Of a stretch of DNA of 64,000 nt, positions 1 through 8,364 are shown piece after piece. Below the pieces are notes generated by a model. It did no database searches. It was not told the DNA's origin and worked only from the letters and a program-made list of their open reading frames with translations. The DNA is from CAVPNY01 sp963706905 (lineage in GTDB: Bacteria > Chloroflexota > Anaerolineae > Anaerolineales > UBA4823), in assembly GCA_963706905.1 (NCBI GenBank), contig CAVPNY010000019.1, positions 1 to 64,000 on the forward strand. Direction: 5' to 3'. Made by a program: the position numbers and the translations under genes. Within the stretch, counting starts at the first letter, position 1. The number at the start of each line of letters is the position of its first letter.

Positions 1-107
1 AGCCCTGAAAAGATGAGTTGCGCTTCTGAAATCGTTCGATCTGGAGGTGAGTCACAACATCTCAGGTACAAGCTCCACCTTTACAGCATTTTAAACCGAT
101 CTGGATC

Positions 108-647
108 GTGCTGATCTTTAGCATGATGCTCTTCCTGTCTTTTGGTATCGGTGCAGTGCTCTTTGACCTGTATACCGGTACTTGTATGTTTGTATTCCCC
201 ATCTATTTCTATTCTCTGCTGGTGGTCTACCCCATTTTACTGCTCAAGCGTTTCGGGGTAGGAATGCTCTTATTCCTACCCCAGGCGATCATCGGCCAGA
301 TTCCGGTGTATTTGTATGATTATGCGCGCGACCACACCTTGATTGGGCTGTGGGGACTGGTTGGGTGGGTCGCTGTGTTTCTCGGTTATGGCCTCGCAGC
401 TGACCTGGCTTTTCGTTATGCCCCGGTGCGTTGGGGAGAGCGTGGCCGGGCGATCCTGGCTGGGCTGGCTTTCGGAGGCGCTATGTACCTGTTAACGCTG
501 ATCGCCTTAACGGTCTTCTATAATATACCTGCCAACACTGGTCACCTGTTTTATTTCCAGGCGGGGGCAGGCTTCTCCATCCCCTGGATGCTGCTGACCG
601 GAGCCTTCGGTGGTTACACCGCCTATGCTATTTATCGTAGGGTGTAG
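108..647 (+). CDS. Small multi-pass membrane protein of unknown function
   Basis: A 179-residue, very hydrophobic protein with about five predicted membrane segments, a short central loop (YDYARDHTL) and a basic C-terminus (YRRV). I do not recognise the family; the overall look is reminiscent of small ECF-transporter-like membrane subunits, but that is only an impression. The first possible start is GTG at 108. Protein-like reading (ending QHFKPIWIV) extends upstream in frame to a TGA at 48-50 with no ATG/GTG/TTG, and a strong Shine-Dalgarno GGAGGTGA sits at 43-50, so the true N-terminus may lie upstream and the start may be damaged. Bases 1-47 show no recognisable gene. Confidence 0.6.
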   Translation: MLIFSMMLFLSFGIGAVLFDLYTGTCMFVFPIYFYSLLVVYPILLLKRFGVGMLLFLPQAIIGQIPVYLYDYARDHTLIGLWGLVGWVAVFLGYGLAADLAFRYAPVRWGERGRAILAGLAFGGAMYLLTLIALTVFYNIPANTGHLFYFQAGAGFSIPWMLLTGAFGGYTAYAIYRRV

Positions 648-720
648 GTGATCTTACTGAATGAGTTAATCGCCTTTTTTTCTTCAACTTCATCATCCCC
701 GCCCCTGGCAGCGCCTGATC

Positions 721-1197
721 TTGCGGCTGGCGGCTCTCCGCCCTATCTCCTGGGCGCTTTCTTACCTGCTGCCGCGCCTGGACCGTTGGGAGCTGCGCCG
801 CTCAAACGGAGAGCACAGCCTGACCACGCTGATCACCGGGCTGCCGTTGATCACACTGCACACGACCGGCGCCCGCAGCGGCCTGCCGCGCAGCACTTTG
901 CTGATAGCTATTCCATACCATGAGAACATCGTGCTGATCGCCTCGTATTTTGGCAGTCAGCAACACCCGGCCTGGTACCACAATTTGTTGGCCCATCCAG
1001 AAGTGCAGGTCAGCCTGAAGGGGCGGACAGAAACCTTTCTGGCGCGCCAGACGAGCGGTACAGAACGCCAGGCCTGCTGGGGACAGGCGGTCAGCCTGTA
1101 TCCTGGCTTTGAAGCTTACCGCCGCCGCGCTAAAGGCCGCGCGATCCCGGTGATGGTGCTGGAGCCGCTTCTTCCGAACCTCCCGCTGGAACAATAA
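721..1197 (+). CDS. Deazaflavin (F420)-dependent nitroreductase family protein
   Basis: A 158-residue protein of the DDN/PF04075 split-barrel family, which binds reduced F420 or a related deazaflavin/flavin and reduces varied substrates. The family pattern is clear: HTTGARSGLPRSTLL, a strand with LIASYFGS, then HPAWYHNLLAHPEVQV, the usual cofactor-contact region. Length is normal for the family. The TTG at 721 is the first usable start, but protein-like reading (PRPWQRLIL) continues about 10 codons upstream, so the start is uncertain. It lies 73 bp after the membrane protein. A second family member is at 5238-5822. Substrate unknown. Confidence 0.85.
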   Translation: MRLAALRPISWALSYLLPRLDRWELRRSNGEHSLTTLITGLPLITLHTTGARSGLPRSTLLIAIPYHENIVLIASYFGSQQHPAWYHNLLAHPEVQVSLKGRTETFLARQTSGTERQACWGQAVSLYPGFEAYRRRAKGRAIPVMVLEPLLPNLPLEQ

Positions 1198-1199
1198 TT

Positions 1200-1380
1200 A
1201 AATAACCGCGTAATCCGGATCCTATCCTGAAGTTAACATAGAAAAAATCCGCTAAATCAGCGTTTTCAGCATCCAAGTTCATGTATATCAATAAGAAAAT
1301 CCGCGCCATCCGCGTGCATCCGCGGCCAATTCCTATGTCTGAAAGAAATCAGCGACATCAGCGTCCAATATTTTTAAGGA
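1200..1380. repeat. Dispersed intergenic repeat of the 'atccgcg / atcagcg' type
   Basis: This noncoding stretch is built from short near-repeats: AATCCGCTAAATCAGCG, AATCCGCGCCATCCGCG, TGCATCCGCGG, AATCAGCGACATCAGCG. Such chains of ATCCGCG/ATCAGCG words are a familiar dispersed intergenic element in environmental bacterial genomes. Related words recur at 14567-14590, inside the start of a lipoprotein gene. No gene is visible here apart from the AAGGA ribosome site of the next gene at 1377-1381. Confidence 0.5.
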
Positions 1381-1390
1381 ATAACTACTC

Positions 1391-2068
1391 ATGATCATGC
1401 CCCTCCCAAAATGGCACCTACCGGTGTGCATCATTTCTCTACTCTTCCTCAGCCTCGCCTGTGCCCTGACCTCGTCAGAGATCGAAATCCAGCCAGCCGT
1501 CGTGACTCCAACCCCGCTCACCCCGATCATCCCCACAAATCCCGCAACCAGCCCGCCCGTAGAGCTACCCACCCCGACACAACTGCAGCCCTCTGCCTCG
1601 CCCATCCCGACCGAGATGCCCCCTGCGCCTGGTCTGCCCCCCCTCGACCAGAGCGACCTGGCCTCCCTGATGGCCTGGATGAACGCCCTCCTGATAGCTC
1701 AATCTGCGATCGACATCGACCAGGTGGTAGGACCCCAGAGCGCCTTGTTCGCCCCCTACGCGGTAGGCGCCTACCCGCCGGGCTATGACAACGGACCAGA
1801 GATCGCTGCTGAGCTAGAGAAAGCCTTCGAGGGAGCGCAGCCGGTCTGCCGGGGATACGATCCCAATTTCGGGACAGCTCCGGATAAGGCAGCTCTGTAC
1901 GTCCAGGGCTTGAATTTCGACTGGCCATCCCTGGGTTTGCCCGGCGATGTAACCGATATCACAACCTTCCAGTTCTTCAACCTGGAAGGGAGCTGGCAGT
2001 TGATCTTCATTGTCCCCATGCCGGATTGGGGTCTGCCGGAGATGAGCATGTTGCAACCGTGCCCGTGA
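1391..2068 (+). CDS. Secreted lipoprotein with Thr/Pro-rich linker
   Basis: A 225-residue predicted lipoprotein. The N-terminus has a hydrophobic signal with lipobox LSLAC (Cys at about residue 24). A 60-residue Pro/Thr/Ser-rich spacer follows, then a soluble domain of about 130 residues that I do not recognise (contains YPPGYDNGPE and YVQGLNFDWP, with Cys near the end). It should sit on the outer face of the cytoplasmic membrane. Start chosen at ATG 1391, about 9 nt after AAGGA; ATG 1397 is an alternative. The stop codon overlaps the first base of a 43-bp tandem repeat. Confidence 0.7.
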   Translation: MIMPLPKWHLPVCIISLLFLSLACALTSSEIEIQPAVVTPTPLTPIIPTNPATSPPVELPTPTQLQPSASPIPTEMPPAPGLPPLDQSDLASLMAWMNALLIAQSAIDIDQVVGPQSALFAPYAVGAYPPGYDNGPEIAAELEKAFEGAQPVCRGYDPNFGTAPDKAALYVQGLNFDWPSLGLPGDVTDITTFQFFNLEGSWQLIFIVPMPDWGLPEMSMLQPCP

Positions 2069-2200
2069 AGAAGTACCGTCAACGAATAGGGAAACGAATA
2101 AACGAATGGGAAGAAGTACTGGCAACGAATAGGCAAACGAATAAACGAATGGGAAAACGAATAAAACGATTGGCAAGAATTACCGAAAAAGAATCGAAGA
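2068..2200. repeat. 43-bp tandem repeat (two copies) plus degenerate tail, rich in 'cgaataaacgaatgg'
   Basis: Two adjacent 43-bp units, 2068-2110 and 2111-2153, differ at three positions. Each contains AACGAATAGG, then AAACGAATAAACGAATGGG. Decayed further words (ACGAATAAAACGATTGG, GAATCGAAGAAACGAATTT) follow to about 2205. The first unit starts on the last base of the lipoprotein stop codon. A 13-bp inverted match (TCGTTTATTCGTT) occurs near 2457, inside the broken GxxExxY gene. Related ATTCG words also occur at 5115-5165. Confidence 0.8.
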
Positions 2201-2310
2201 AACGAATTTTGATACCTAATTTGATCTCTGGAATACAATCAGGCCTTAATACGGATTAGAAAACGTTGTGTTGATCAGCAAGAGAGATGCGATAAATATT
2301 GGAGGCGGGG

Positions 2311-2499
2311 ATGGACAAACTGGTAGTAGATGAGACAGGTAATCAACTCACCTACCAAGTAATTGGGGCGGCGATGGCTGTGCATAACCAGATTAGCCCT
2401 GGTTTCAAGGAAGAAATCTATGAGAAAGCGCTGGAAACCGAATTAAATCAGCAATCGTTTATTCGTTCCATATTCTTTGATGGCCTTCACTCATTATGA
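2311..2499 (+). pseudogene. GxxExxY family protein, truncated
   Basis: The first ~45 residues match the N-terminus of GxxExxY proteins (PF13366, predicted PD-(D/E)XK-related). The hallmark GFKEEIYEKALETEL is present, preceded by VIGAAMAVHNQISPG. Family members are about 120-130 residues. Here the similarity stops after ELNQQ and the reading ends in an unrelated tail at 2499, so the catalytic C-terminal half is missing. The junction contains an inverted copy of the upstream tandem-repeat word. Start set at ATG 2311 because GGAGG lies at 2301-2305. Function of the family is not established; this copy is surely dead. Confidence 0.75.
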
Positions 2500-2528
2500 C
2501 ATTCGTCACTTGATCTGATTCCTTCTTT

Positions 2529-2629
2529 GGACTTATAAATATTATAAGATACGCAGTTCAAGAGGACGGGGTGTTTGGCGGGTTTCGCCCGCCAAAACAC
2601 CCCCACCCTCCCACCAACTGCGTAAGTCC
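2529..2629. repeat. Nested palindromic intergenic element (possible MITE-like or structured RNA)
   Basis: Three nested inverted repeats: GGACTTA (2529-2535) with TAAGTCC (2623-2629); TACGCAGTT (2550-2558) with AACTGCGTA (2616-2624); and an inner hairpin, GGGGTGTTTGGCGGG (2568-2582) with the G/C-rich complement at 2587-2603, broken only by one bulged base. Similar AT-rich words follow each outer arm. The element fills the gap between the broken GxxExxY gene and the next gene. It could be a small non-autonomous mobile element or a structured RNA. No U-tract follows the inner hairpin. Confidence 0.6.
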
Positions 2630-2766
2630 TAAATATATTACAGGTTTTCTGATTAATTCAGGTCATTGGCAAGGAGGGACATCCGACTTAGAGATCTGCC
2701 CAGGAAGCAGAGCGAGCCTTTTCGGCTGGTCAAATTGCGTATAGTTTTCTTATAGGGAGGAAAACC

Positions 2767-5089
2767 ATGGTTCGCAAAGTTATTGACCTGTTCATCCACT
2801 TTTGCTTGTGCGCTGCGATGCTTGGTGATATGGGCGCATTGGCGCAACCTTTGCACATACTAAGGAACGATGCTCCCGGCCTGCATCCGGCTCGCCACCC
2901 CGAGCAGGATACCACTCTGGATATCTGCCTGGAAGCCGAACTCAACTCCCTGTATCTGTATAGCGATCCGTTGACCTGGGCGAATGGGGTAGTCTGGTCG
3001 GCAATCTATGATGGGCCGATTGACAACCATGCTTACACGTACCAGCCAGTGATTTTGCAGCGCCTGCCTTCGTTAGAAAACGGCGACGCCCGGCTGGAAG
3101 CGATCACTGTGAACGCTGGCGACCTGGTTCTAAATGGTAGTGGCGCAGTGGTCACCCTAATGGTCGGGGAAGTGATCCGTCCGAGCGGCTGCCGCAGCTC
3201 GGATTGTGTGATTACCTACCAAGGGGGGCCGGTCGACATGGACCGCCTGCAAGTCGATTTCTTCCTGCTCCCCGGGCTGACCTGGTCGGACGGCGAGCTG
3301 CTCACCGCCTCTGACTCGGTCTACTCGTTCATCCTGGACGCTGACCCGGTGACGCCGAGCAATAAGGAGCGTTCCGAACGCACGGCTGCCTACAGCGCTT
3401 CCAGCGAAGTACAGGTTACTTGGACCAGCCTGCCAGGATTTACGCCGGTTGATTTCGCCACCTATTTATGGACGCCCCTGCCGGAGCACCTGTGGGGCAG
3501 CTATTCAGCCGAAGAGCTGCTCACAGCCGACTTGAGCAATCGCACCCCGCTGGGCTGGGGGCCGTACGTGATCGACGAATGGGTGTCTGGCGACCGCATC
3601 AACTTGCACAAGAATCCCAATTACTTCCGTAACGCCGAAGGGCTGCCGGAATTTGAAAGTCTGGTGTTTCACTTCACATCGGATGGGCTCGGCGTGTTGA
3701 GAGCCGGCAACTGCGATATCCTGCCGAGTACTCTGGCTGATCCAGGGATCCTGCGCGCATATGATAACCAGGGATACTATAAAGTAGCATCTAGCCCGTA
3801 TGGGGGTATCTGGGAACACCTTGATTTTGGCATCCAGCCAGTTGATTCCTACGATGGCTTCGCAGGACAGACGCTGGCTTTTCAGGATCTACGCGTGCGC
3901 CAGGCCTTCGCCTACTGCCTGGACCGACGGGCTATCGTTGAATCGCTCTACGCTGGCTATGGCGAAGTCGCCCACGCTTATATCCCCCTTATCCACCCCT
4001 ATTATCCAGATGACGCCGTGATGTATCCTTTCGATCCGGTCCAGGGACAAGCTTTGCTGACGGCGGCGGGCTGGGTGGATACCAATGGCGATGGGGTGCG
4101 TGATAAGAGTGGCATTGAGTTCTCAGTTAATCTGGTCACCTCCACCGCCATCATCCGGCAGGAGGTTGCTGCGCTGATTGCCGCACAAATGATGGCCAAT
4201 TGCGGAATTGCAGTCATCCCTAACCATATATCAGCCAGTGACCTTTTTGTTGGATGGCCGGATGGCCCTCTCTTTGGTCGTCAATTCGATCTGGGTGTAT
4301 ATGCCTGGCTCGCTGAGGTCGAGCCGTCCTGTAATTGGTACCTGACGGAACAGATCCCTTCGGATGATAATCCAGGTGGTATGAACAATACCGGCTACAG
4401 CAGCCCCGCCTACGATTTCAGCCTGTGCCAGCGCTTTGCAGGCACTTTATGAGAATGATAAGCTCGTTTTTCATAGAGAAGCGGCGCGTATCTTCACCGA
4501 AGAGCTGCCAGTTTTACCGCTCTTTGCCCGGGTGAACCTGGATCTCATAATCCCGCAGATCACGAATTACCAGAGCGATCCAACATATTATGATAGCGTT
4601 CTAACTGATAACTTCCTCTGGAATATCGAGGAGTATGCCTACGGCGAGTCTGAAACAATCCCGCCGGATGGTGGCAGCCTCGATTCGCCGGAGGATGGGA
4701 TCGCTTACACCTTCGATCCAGGGACTTTCACGGAACCTGTGACTGTGACCCATGTCAGCCTCTCGCCGATAGATACGCCGGATTTTGAACCTTTTCAGGG
4801 GGCAGGCCATTTCTTCGAAGTCTCAGCTGTGGATGGACAAGGCCAGCCGGTACAGCCCGATCAGCCTTATACCCTGAGCCTACAATATACCGATGGGGAG
4901 CTGGGTCATGCCCTGGAGGATACTCTGGGTCTATTCTATTGGGATGATGACCTGGGCGCCTGGGTGGTTGAACCAACCGCTCAGGTCAACCCGGTTAAAA
5001 ATTCCATCACCGCTCATCCGCATCATTTCTCGATGTGGGCAGTGCTGGGTGACACAAAATTAATATTTTTACCGGTCATTAAGCAGTGA
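2767..5089 (+). CDS. ABC transporter solute-binding protein, peptide type (single-base frameshift near 4434)
   Basis: A secreted SBP_bac_5 (oligopeptide/nickel-type) binding protein. The signal peptide ends at about ALA-Q. Family signatures include LRVRQAFAYCLDRRAI, the LLTAAGWVDTNGDGVRD segment and the late ELPVLPLFARVNLDL block. The frame breaks in the TTT run at about 4434-4437. Removing one T joins the first part (561 codons, ending YDFSLCQR) to the second, which resumes LQALYEND and runs to 5089. The joined protein is about 770 residues, longer than usual because of a C-terminal beta-rich domain ending KLIFLPVIKQ. No permease or ATPase gene is adjacent. GGAGG precedes ATG 2767. Confidence 0.85.
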
Positions 5090-5237
5090 CCCGTCAATAA
5101 ATACATCTCCGCATTAACGAATGCCACATGGGCGGATTCGTGTATTCGCTCTCCATTCGCTGGCTGAATACTGTATACTTTATTACTGACCACTGCCCAC
5201 TTCCGACTTCTTACGTATAACTAAAAAGGAGTCTCCC

Positions 5238-5822
5238 ATGACACTTGCCCCCTCAAAAACTGAAGAAAACCTGCGCCGGGGCTTTAAATACCTCAACCGC
5301 TTCATGGTATTTTGGTGGCGGCTGGGGATGGGCCCGTACTTCAACCGCCCCGAGCTGAGCGGCAGCATCATGGTGATCACCCACACCGGGCGTAAGAGCG
5401 GTCTCAAGCGGCGTACCCCGCTCAACTACGCCCTGCTGGAAGACGAGGTGTATTGCACCGCTGGTTTTGGCGCCGGGGCAGATTGGTATCGCAACATCAT
5501 GGCCCATCCCCAGGTGGAAGTCTGGCTGCCGGAAGGCTGGTATGAGGGAGTTGCCGAAGATATCTCAGACGACCCCGATCGCCCCTTCTACATGCGCCAG
5601 GTGCTGATTGGTAGCGGCTTTGCTGCGCGCGCGGCAGGGATTGATCCGGCGAAGATGAACAACGAAGAGATGGCCCCGCTGACCCAGTCGTACCGCCTGG
5701 TGCGCATCCGCCTGGATGCGCCGCGCACCGGCGCGGGCGGGCCGGGTGACCTGGTCTGGGTGTGGCCGCTGGCCACCTCGGTCTTGCTCGGAATGCTGTT
5801 GCTCCGCCGGCGTCGCCGCTGA
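5238..5822 (+). CDS. Deazaflavin (F420)-dependent nitroreductase family protein with C-terminal membrane anchor
   Basis: A second DDN-family protein of 194 residues. Motifs: ITHTGRKSGLKRRTPLNY, then GAGADWYRNIMAHPQVEVWL. Unlike the copy at 721-1197 it carries a C-terminal tail made of a hydrophobic segment (LVWVWPLATSVLLGMLLL) and five arginines, so it is probably tethered to the membrane. A purine-rich ribosome site (AAAAAGGAG) precedes ATG 5238. The downstream lipoprotein starts 9 bp after its stop, so the two are probably co-transcribed. Substrate unknown. Confidence 0.85.
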   Translation: MTLAPSKTEENLRRGFKYLNRFMVFWWRLGMGPYFNRPELSGSIMVITHTGRKSGLKRRTPLNYALLEDEVYCTAGFGAGADWYRNIMAHPQVEVWLPEGWYEGVAEDISDDPDRPFYMRQVLIGSGFAARAAGIDPAKMNNEEMAPLTQSYRLVRIRLDAPRTGAGGPGDLVWVWPLATSVLLGMLLLRRRRR

Positions 5823-5831
5823 GCAGGTGGG

Positions 5832-7325
5832 ATGCCTGCCATATTGAACGCAGCGAAGATTCTATCTTTTTCCTCCTATCTGGCCGCCCTGCTCCTGGCC
5901 GGTTGCCAGGCGTTGACTAGCCCTGCGCAACCCAACCAGCCTGCCGTCCCTGCGTCGCCTGCCGATCAGACTCAGGCGGTTCAGGCTCCCGCGGTGAAAA
6001 CACCTGCTGTCCAGATCTCGATCACACCGGTTGACTCTCCCGTCCCCTTCACCCCTCTCCCCTCCCCAGCCGTTGAATCGCCAACAGTCGAGCTTGACCA
6101 GAGCCCCCTGGTGGATCCCCAGACGCTTTCTGCACTCAAGCCGCTCTCCATGGACCCGGTCGTCACCGCCCCTTTGATATTTCTCGGCGACTGGTCGCCC
6201 GGCGGCGCTTTCCTGCCGGTTTACACCTTCACCGCGCAACAGGTGTCTGAGCTGAACCTGGCGCCGGAAGGTCCGCTGGCTTACCCGCCTGTGGCGCTGC
6301 GCTTCCTGGAGGCGAGCAGCGGTCAGATCTGCGATTATCCCCGCCCGGCGTTGGTAGGGGCGGAATCATTGGCCTGGCTGCCAGACGGCGCGGTGGCGGT
6401 GCGCGAGGAAAGCGGCTGGTGGAGCGGCCTGCCCTGTTCTGGTGATTTCCAGCCGGTGGCTGACCCGCAGAGCCTGGCGCCCTACTTCACCGACCCGGGC
6501 CTGTCTCCGGACGGCCGTTACCGCGCCAGCCGCTTCTTTGACGTCCGCGATGGTATCATCTATAACGAGACCACCCTGACTGCCGTCGACAGCGGCGAGG
6601 CCCTCCAGACAATCGCCTGGCGGCAAGAAGAGCGCCTGGGCGATTGGGCGGAAGCCGGCCCTGGTGGGCGCTGGCTGGATAGTCGTTATTTCTTAATCCC
6701 CAAGACTTCTGACCAGGGACCGCTGCTGGTGGAGGCCAACCAGCGCATTATCCCGGTTCTTTCCGAATTCTTTGGCGAGAGCTTTGCACTTTGCACTCCC
6801 CAGGCTTGCCGCCTCTACCGGGCGGATGCAGTGGTTGACCCGGCTGGCGCGCTGCACCTGCTCCTGCAGACCAGCGATATCGAAACTGGCGCCAACAGCC
6901 TGCGCCTGTACCATGGGGAAAACGGTGGGGTCGAAACGCTGCCGCTGGCTTATCCCTGGGTACAGCCCTTCTCGCCGGCAGGGGATTGGCTGATGCTCGA
7001 CCAGGATGGGGATTATCAGAGCCTGTGGTTCCGCGCCCTCGACCCGCCTGGGGACGCGCTGCGACTCTTCATAGAGGGGGCGCGCGAATTCTCCTGGGCG
7101 CCGCAGGGCGGGGCGATCGCTGCGCGCGGATCGCAGGAGAACCAGGTGTTTCTGGTTTCTTTCCCGCAGGGAGAGCCAGTTGCAGCCTGGACTACCCCCG
7201 GTTACCCATACGGCTCGCTGGCGACCTGGTCGCCGCAGGGTGAGGCCCTGGCGGTGCTGGGCTATGCATCTGGCAATCAGGACAGCGCCTTGTTCTTAAT
7301 GAACATGCCTGTGCAGGGCGAATAA
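5832..7325 (+). CDS. Lipoprotein with TolB/PD40-like beta-propeller
   Basis: A 497-residue lipoprotein: signal with lipobox LLAGC at about residue 24, a ~70-residue Pro/Ala/Val-rich linker, then a domain with repeated propeller-like phrases (LSPDGRYRASRF, SPAGDWLMLDQDGDYQSLWF, FSWAPQGGAIAARG, TWSPQGEALAVLG) typical of TolB/WD40-like (PD40) blades. Two Cys pairs (SGQICDYP, GLPCSGD; ALCTPQACRLY) may form disulfides. It starts 9 bp after the membrane-anchored F420 protein. Role unknown; the propeller suggests binding of a protein or glycan at the cell surface. Confidence 0.7.
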   Translation: MPAILNAAKILSFSSYLAALLLAGCQALTSPAQPNQPAVPASPADQTQAVQAPAVKTPAVQISITPVDSPVPFTPLPSPAVESPTVELDQSPLVDPQTLSALKPLSMDPVVTAPLIFLGDWSPGGAFLPVYTFTAQQVSELNLAPEGPLAYPPVALRFLEASSGQICDYPRPALVGAESLAWLPDGAVAVREESGWWSGLPCSGDFQPVADPQSLAPYFTDPGLSPDGRYRASRFFDVRDGIIYNETTLTAVDSGEALQTIAWRQEERLGDWAEAGPGGRWLDSRYFLIPKTSDQGPLLVEANQRIIPVLSEFFGESFALCTPQACRLYRADAVVDPAGALHLLLQTSDIETGANSLRLYHGENGGVETLPLAYPWVQPFSPAGDWLMLDQDGDYQSLWFRALDPPGDALRLFIEGAREFSWAPQGGAIAARGSQENQVFLVSFPQGEPVAAWTTPGYPYGSLATWSPQGEALAVLGYASGNQDSALFLMNMPVQGE

Positions 7326-7326
7326 G

Positions 7327-7436
7327 GTGATTGGCCGAAAGTTATTTTACAATCTCATAAGGCAATAGCGGCCAATCACTCGAGCAAACCGCCGATATGG
7401 CTCTATGTTCATTCCTAATACTTTTGGCGGTTTGCT
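7327..7436. terminator. Two tandem long inverted repeats
   Basis: GTGATTGGCCG (7327-7337) is perfectly complementary to CGGCCAATCAC (7369-7379). Immediately afterwards AGCAAACCGCC (7383-7393) is perfectly complementary to GGCGGTTTGCT (7426-7436). Both are 11-bp stems with ~31-nt loops and no run of Ts. They follow the stop at 7325, so transcription termination or mRNA protection is likely; a dispersed palindromic repeat family is the alternative. Confidence 0.6.
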
Positions 7437-7519
7437 AAGTACCGGCAACGGTTTAAAACAACTGGATTCTCAAGTTTTGTGTGTCTCTATAGTGAGGTAA
7501 GAAGAAACGGAGTTGCTCT

Positions 7520-7735
7520 ATGTCCGGCGACGAATTCGGCAGCCTCATAATCATCGGGTCCATTCTGTTCATGGTCATCTTTTTCGTCTTGTGGATCGGT
7601 AGCCTGATCTGGGTCTATCAGGATGCTGAAAAGCTCGGGAAAAGCGGCTGCATCTGGCTGCTGCTGCTGTGGTTTACCTGGCCGATCGGTCTGATCGCCT
7701 ACCTGGTGGTGCGCGACAAAGAAGTCAGGCTCTAA
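7520..7735 (+). CDS. Small two-helix membrane protein
   Basis: A 71-residue protein with two transmembrane helices around the polar turn YQDAEKLGKSG and a charged C-terminus (RDKEVRL). The layout (helix, WVYQDAEKxGKSG, helix, WPIGLIAYLVVRDKE) resembles the small PLDc_N-like membrane proteins common near regulators and transporters, but no catalytic residues exist. The start ATG is preceded by CGGAG. It stands alone upstream of another small membrane protein. Function unknown. Confidence 0.6.
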   Translation: MSGDEFGSLIIIGSILFMVIFFVLWIGSLIWVYQDAEKLGKSGCIWLLLLWFTWPIGLIAYLVVRDKEVRL

Positions 7736-7854
7736 ATCGGAGCTTTTTGAGACCTGTGAGGTTGTCAAAATCTAGGAGGTCTCTGACATCTTCCCGTAAG
7801 ACTCTATTCTGATACAATACGTGGACTAACTAATGATTCCAGGAGGCAAATCGA

Positions 7855-8271
7855 ATGGCTGAGAGACCGGCTGGCATCACCCTGATCGCCGTTATCTTCA
7901 TCGGTTTGGGGATTCTGTCCCTGTTGTGGAGCGGGTTGGTTTTTGGGGTTGGCGGGCTGTCCGCCCTGTTCGCAAGTTTGTTCAACGCAGAAAACATCGC
8001 TTCTTTTAGCACCACCAGCACCTGGGCGGGCTTTCTGGGCATCCTGTCCGCGGCTCTGCAGATTGTGGCTGGCTTCGGCTTGCTAGGGCTGAAGAAATGG
8101 GCCTGGATTCTTGCCCTGGTCAGCATCGCTGTCACGATCGTTGAAGGTCTGGTAGGCATGTTCAGCAACGGATTGTTTGTTTTGCTGTGCGGTGTCTTTG
8201 GATTGATGATCCCGATTGCCATGCTGATCTACCTGCTGCGCCGCGAGACGCGTGCCGTTTTTAGTAATTGA
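7855..8271 (+). CDS. Small four-helix membrane protein
   Basis: A 138-residue protein with four predicted membrane helices and an N-terminus (MAERPAGITLIAVIFIGLGI) typical of a broad group of uncharacterised bacterial membrane proteins. A very good ribosome site (AGGAGG) precedes the ATG. It sits just upstream of the caspase gene on the same strand, but 93 bp separate them, so co-transcription is uncertain. Confidence 0.6.
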   Translation: MAERPAGITLIAVIFIGLGILSLLWSGLVFGVGGLSALFASLFNAENIASFSTTSTWAGFLGILSAALQIVAGFGLLGLKKWAWILALVSIAVTIVEGLVGMFSNGLFVLLCGVFGLMIPIAMLIYLLRRETRAVFSN

Positions 8272-8364
8272 TGTATGAGGTAGTTGATCACCGATAACTG
8301 TTTACTTGTCACTTACTACTTTTTACTGGTCTTCCAGAGAGACTCCTCGCCAAGGGAGGTTTAA

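Noticed and set aside
648..923. Open frame at the start of the first F420-family gene
   Set aside because: Low-complexity Ala/Pro/Ser translation in a frame shadowing the real gene at 721-1197.
2026..2259. Open frame through the 43-bp tandem repeats
   Set aside because: Its translation is just the repeat (RINEW, RQTNKRMG) with no protein-like composition; starts inside the lipoprotein gene.
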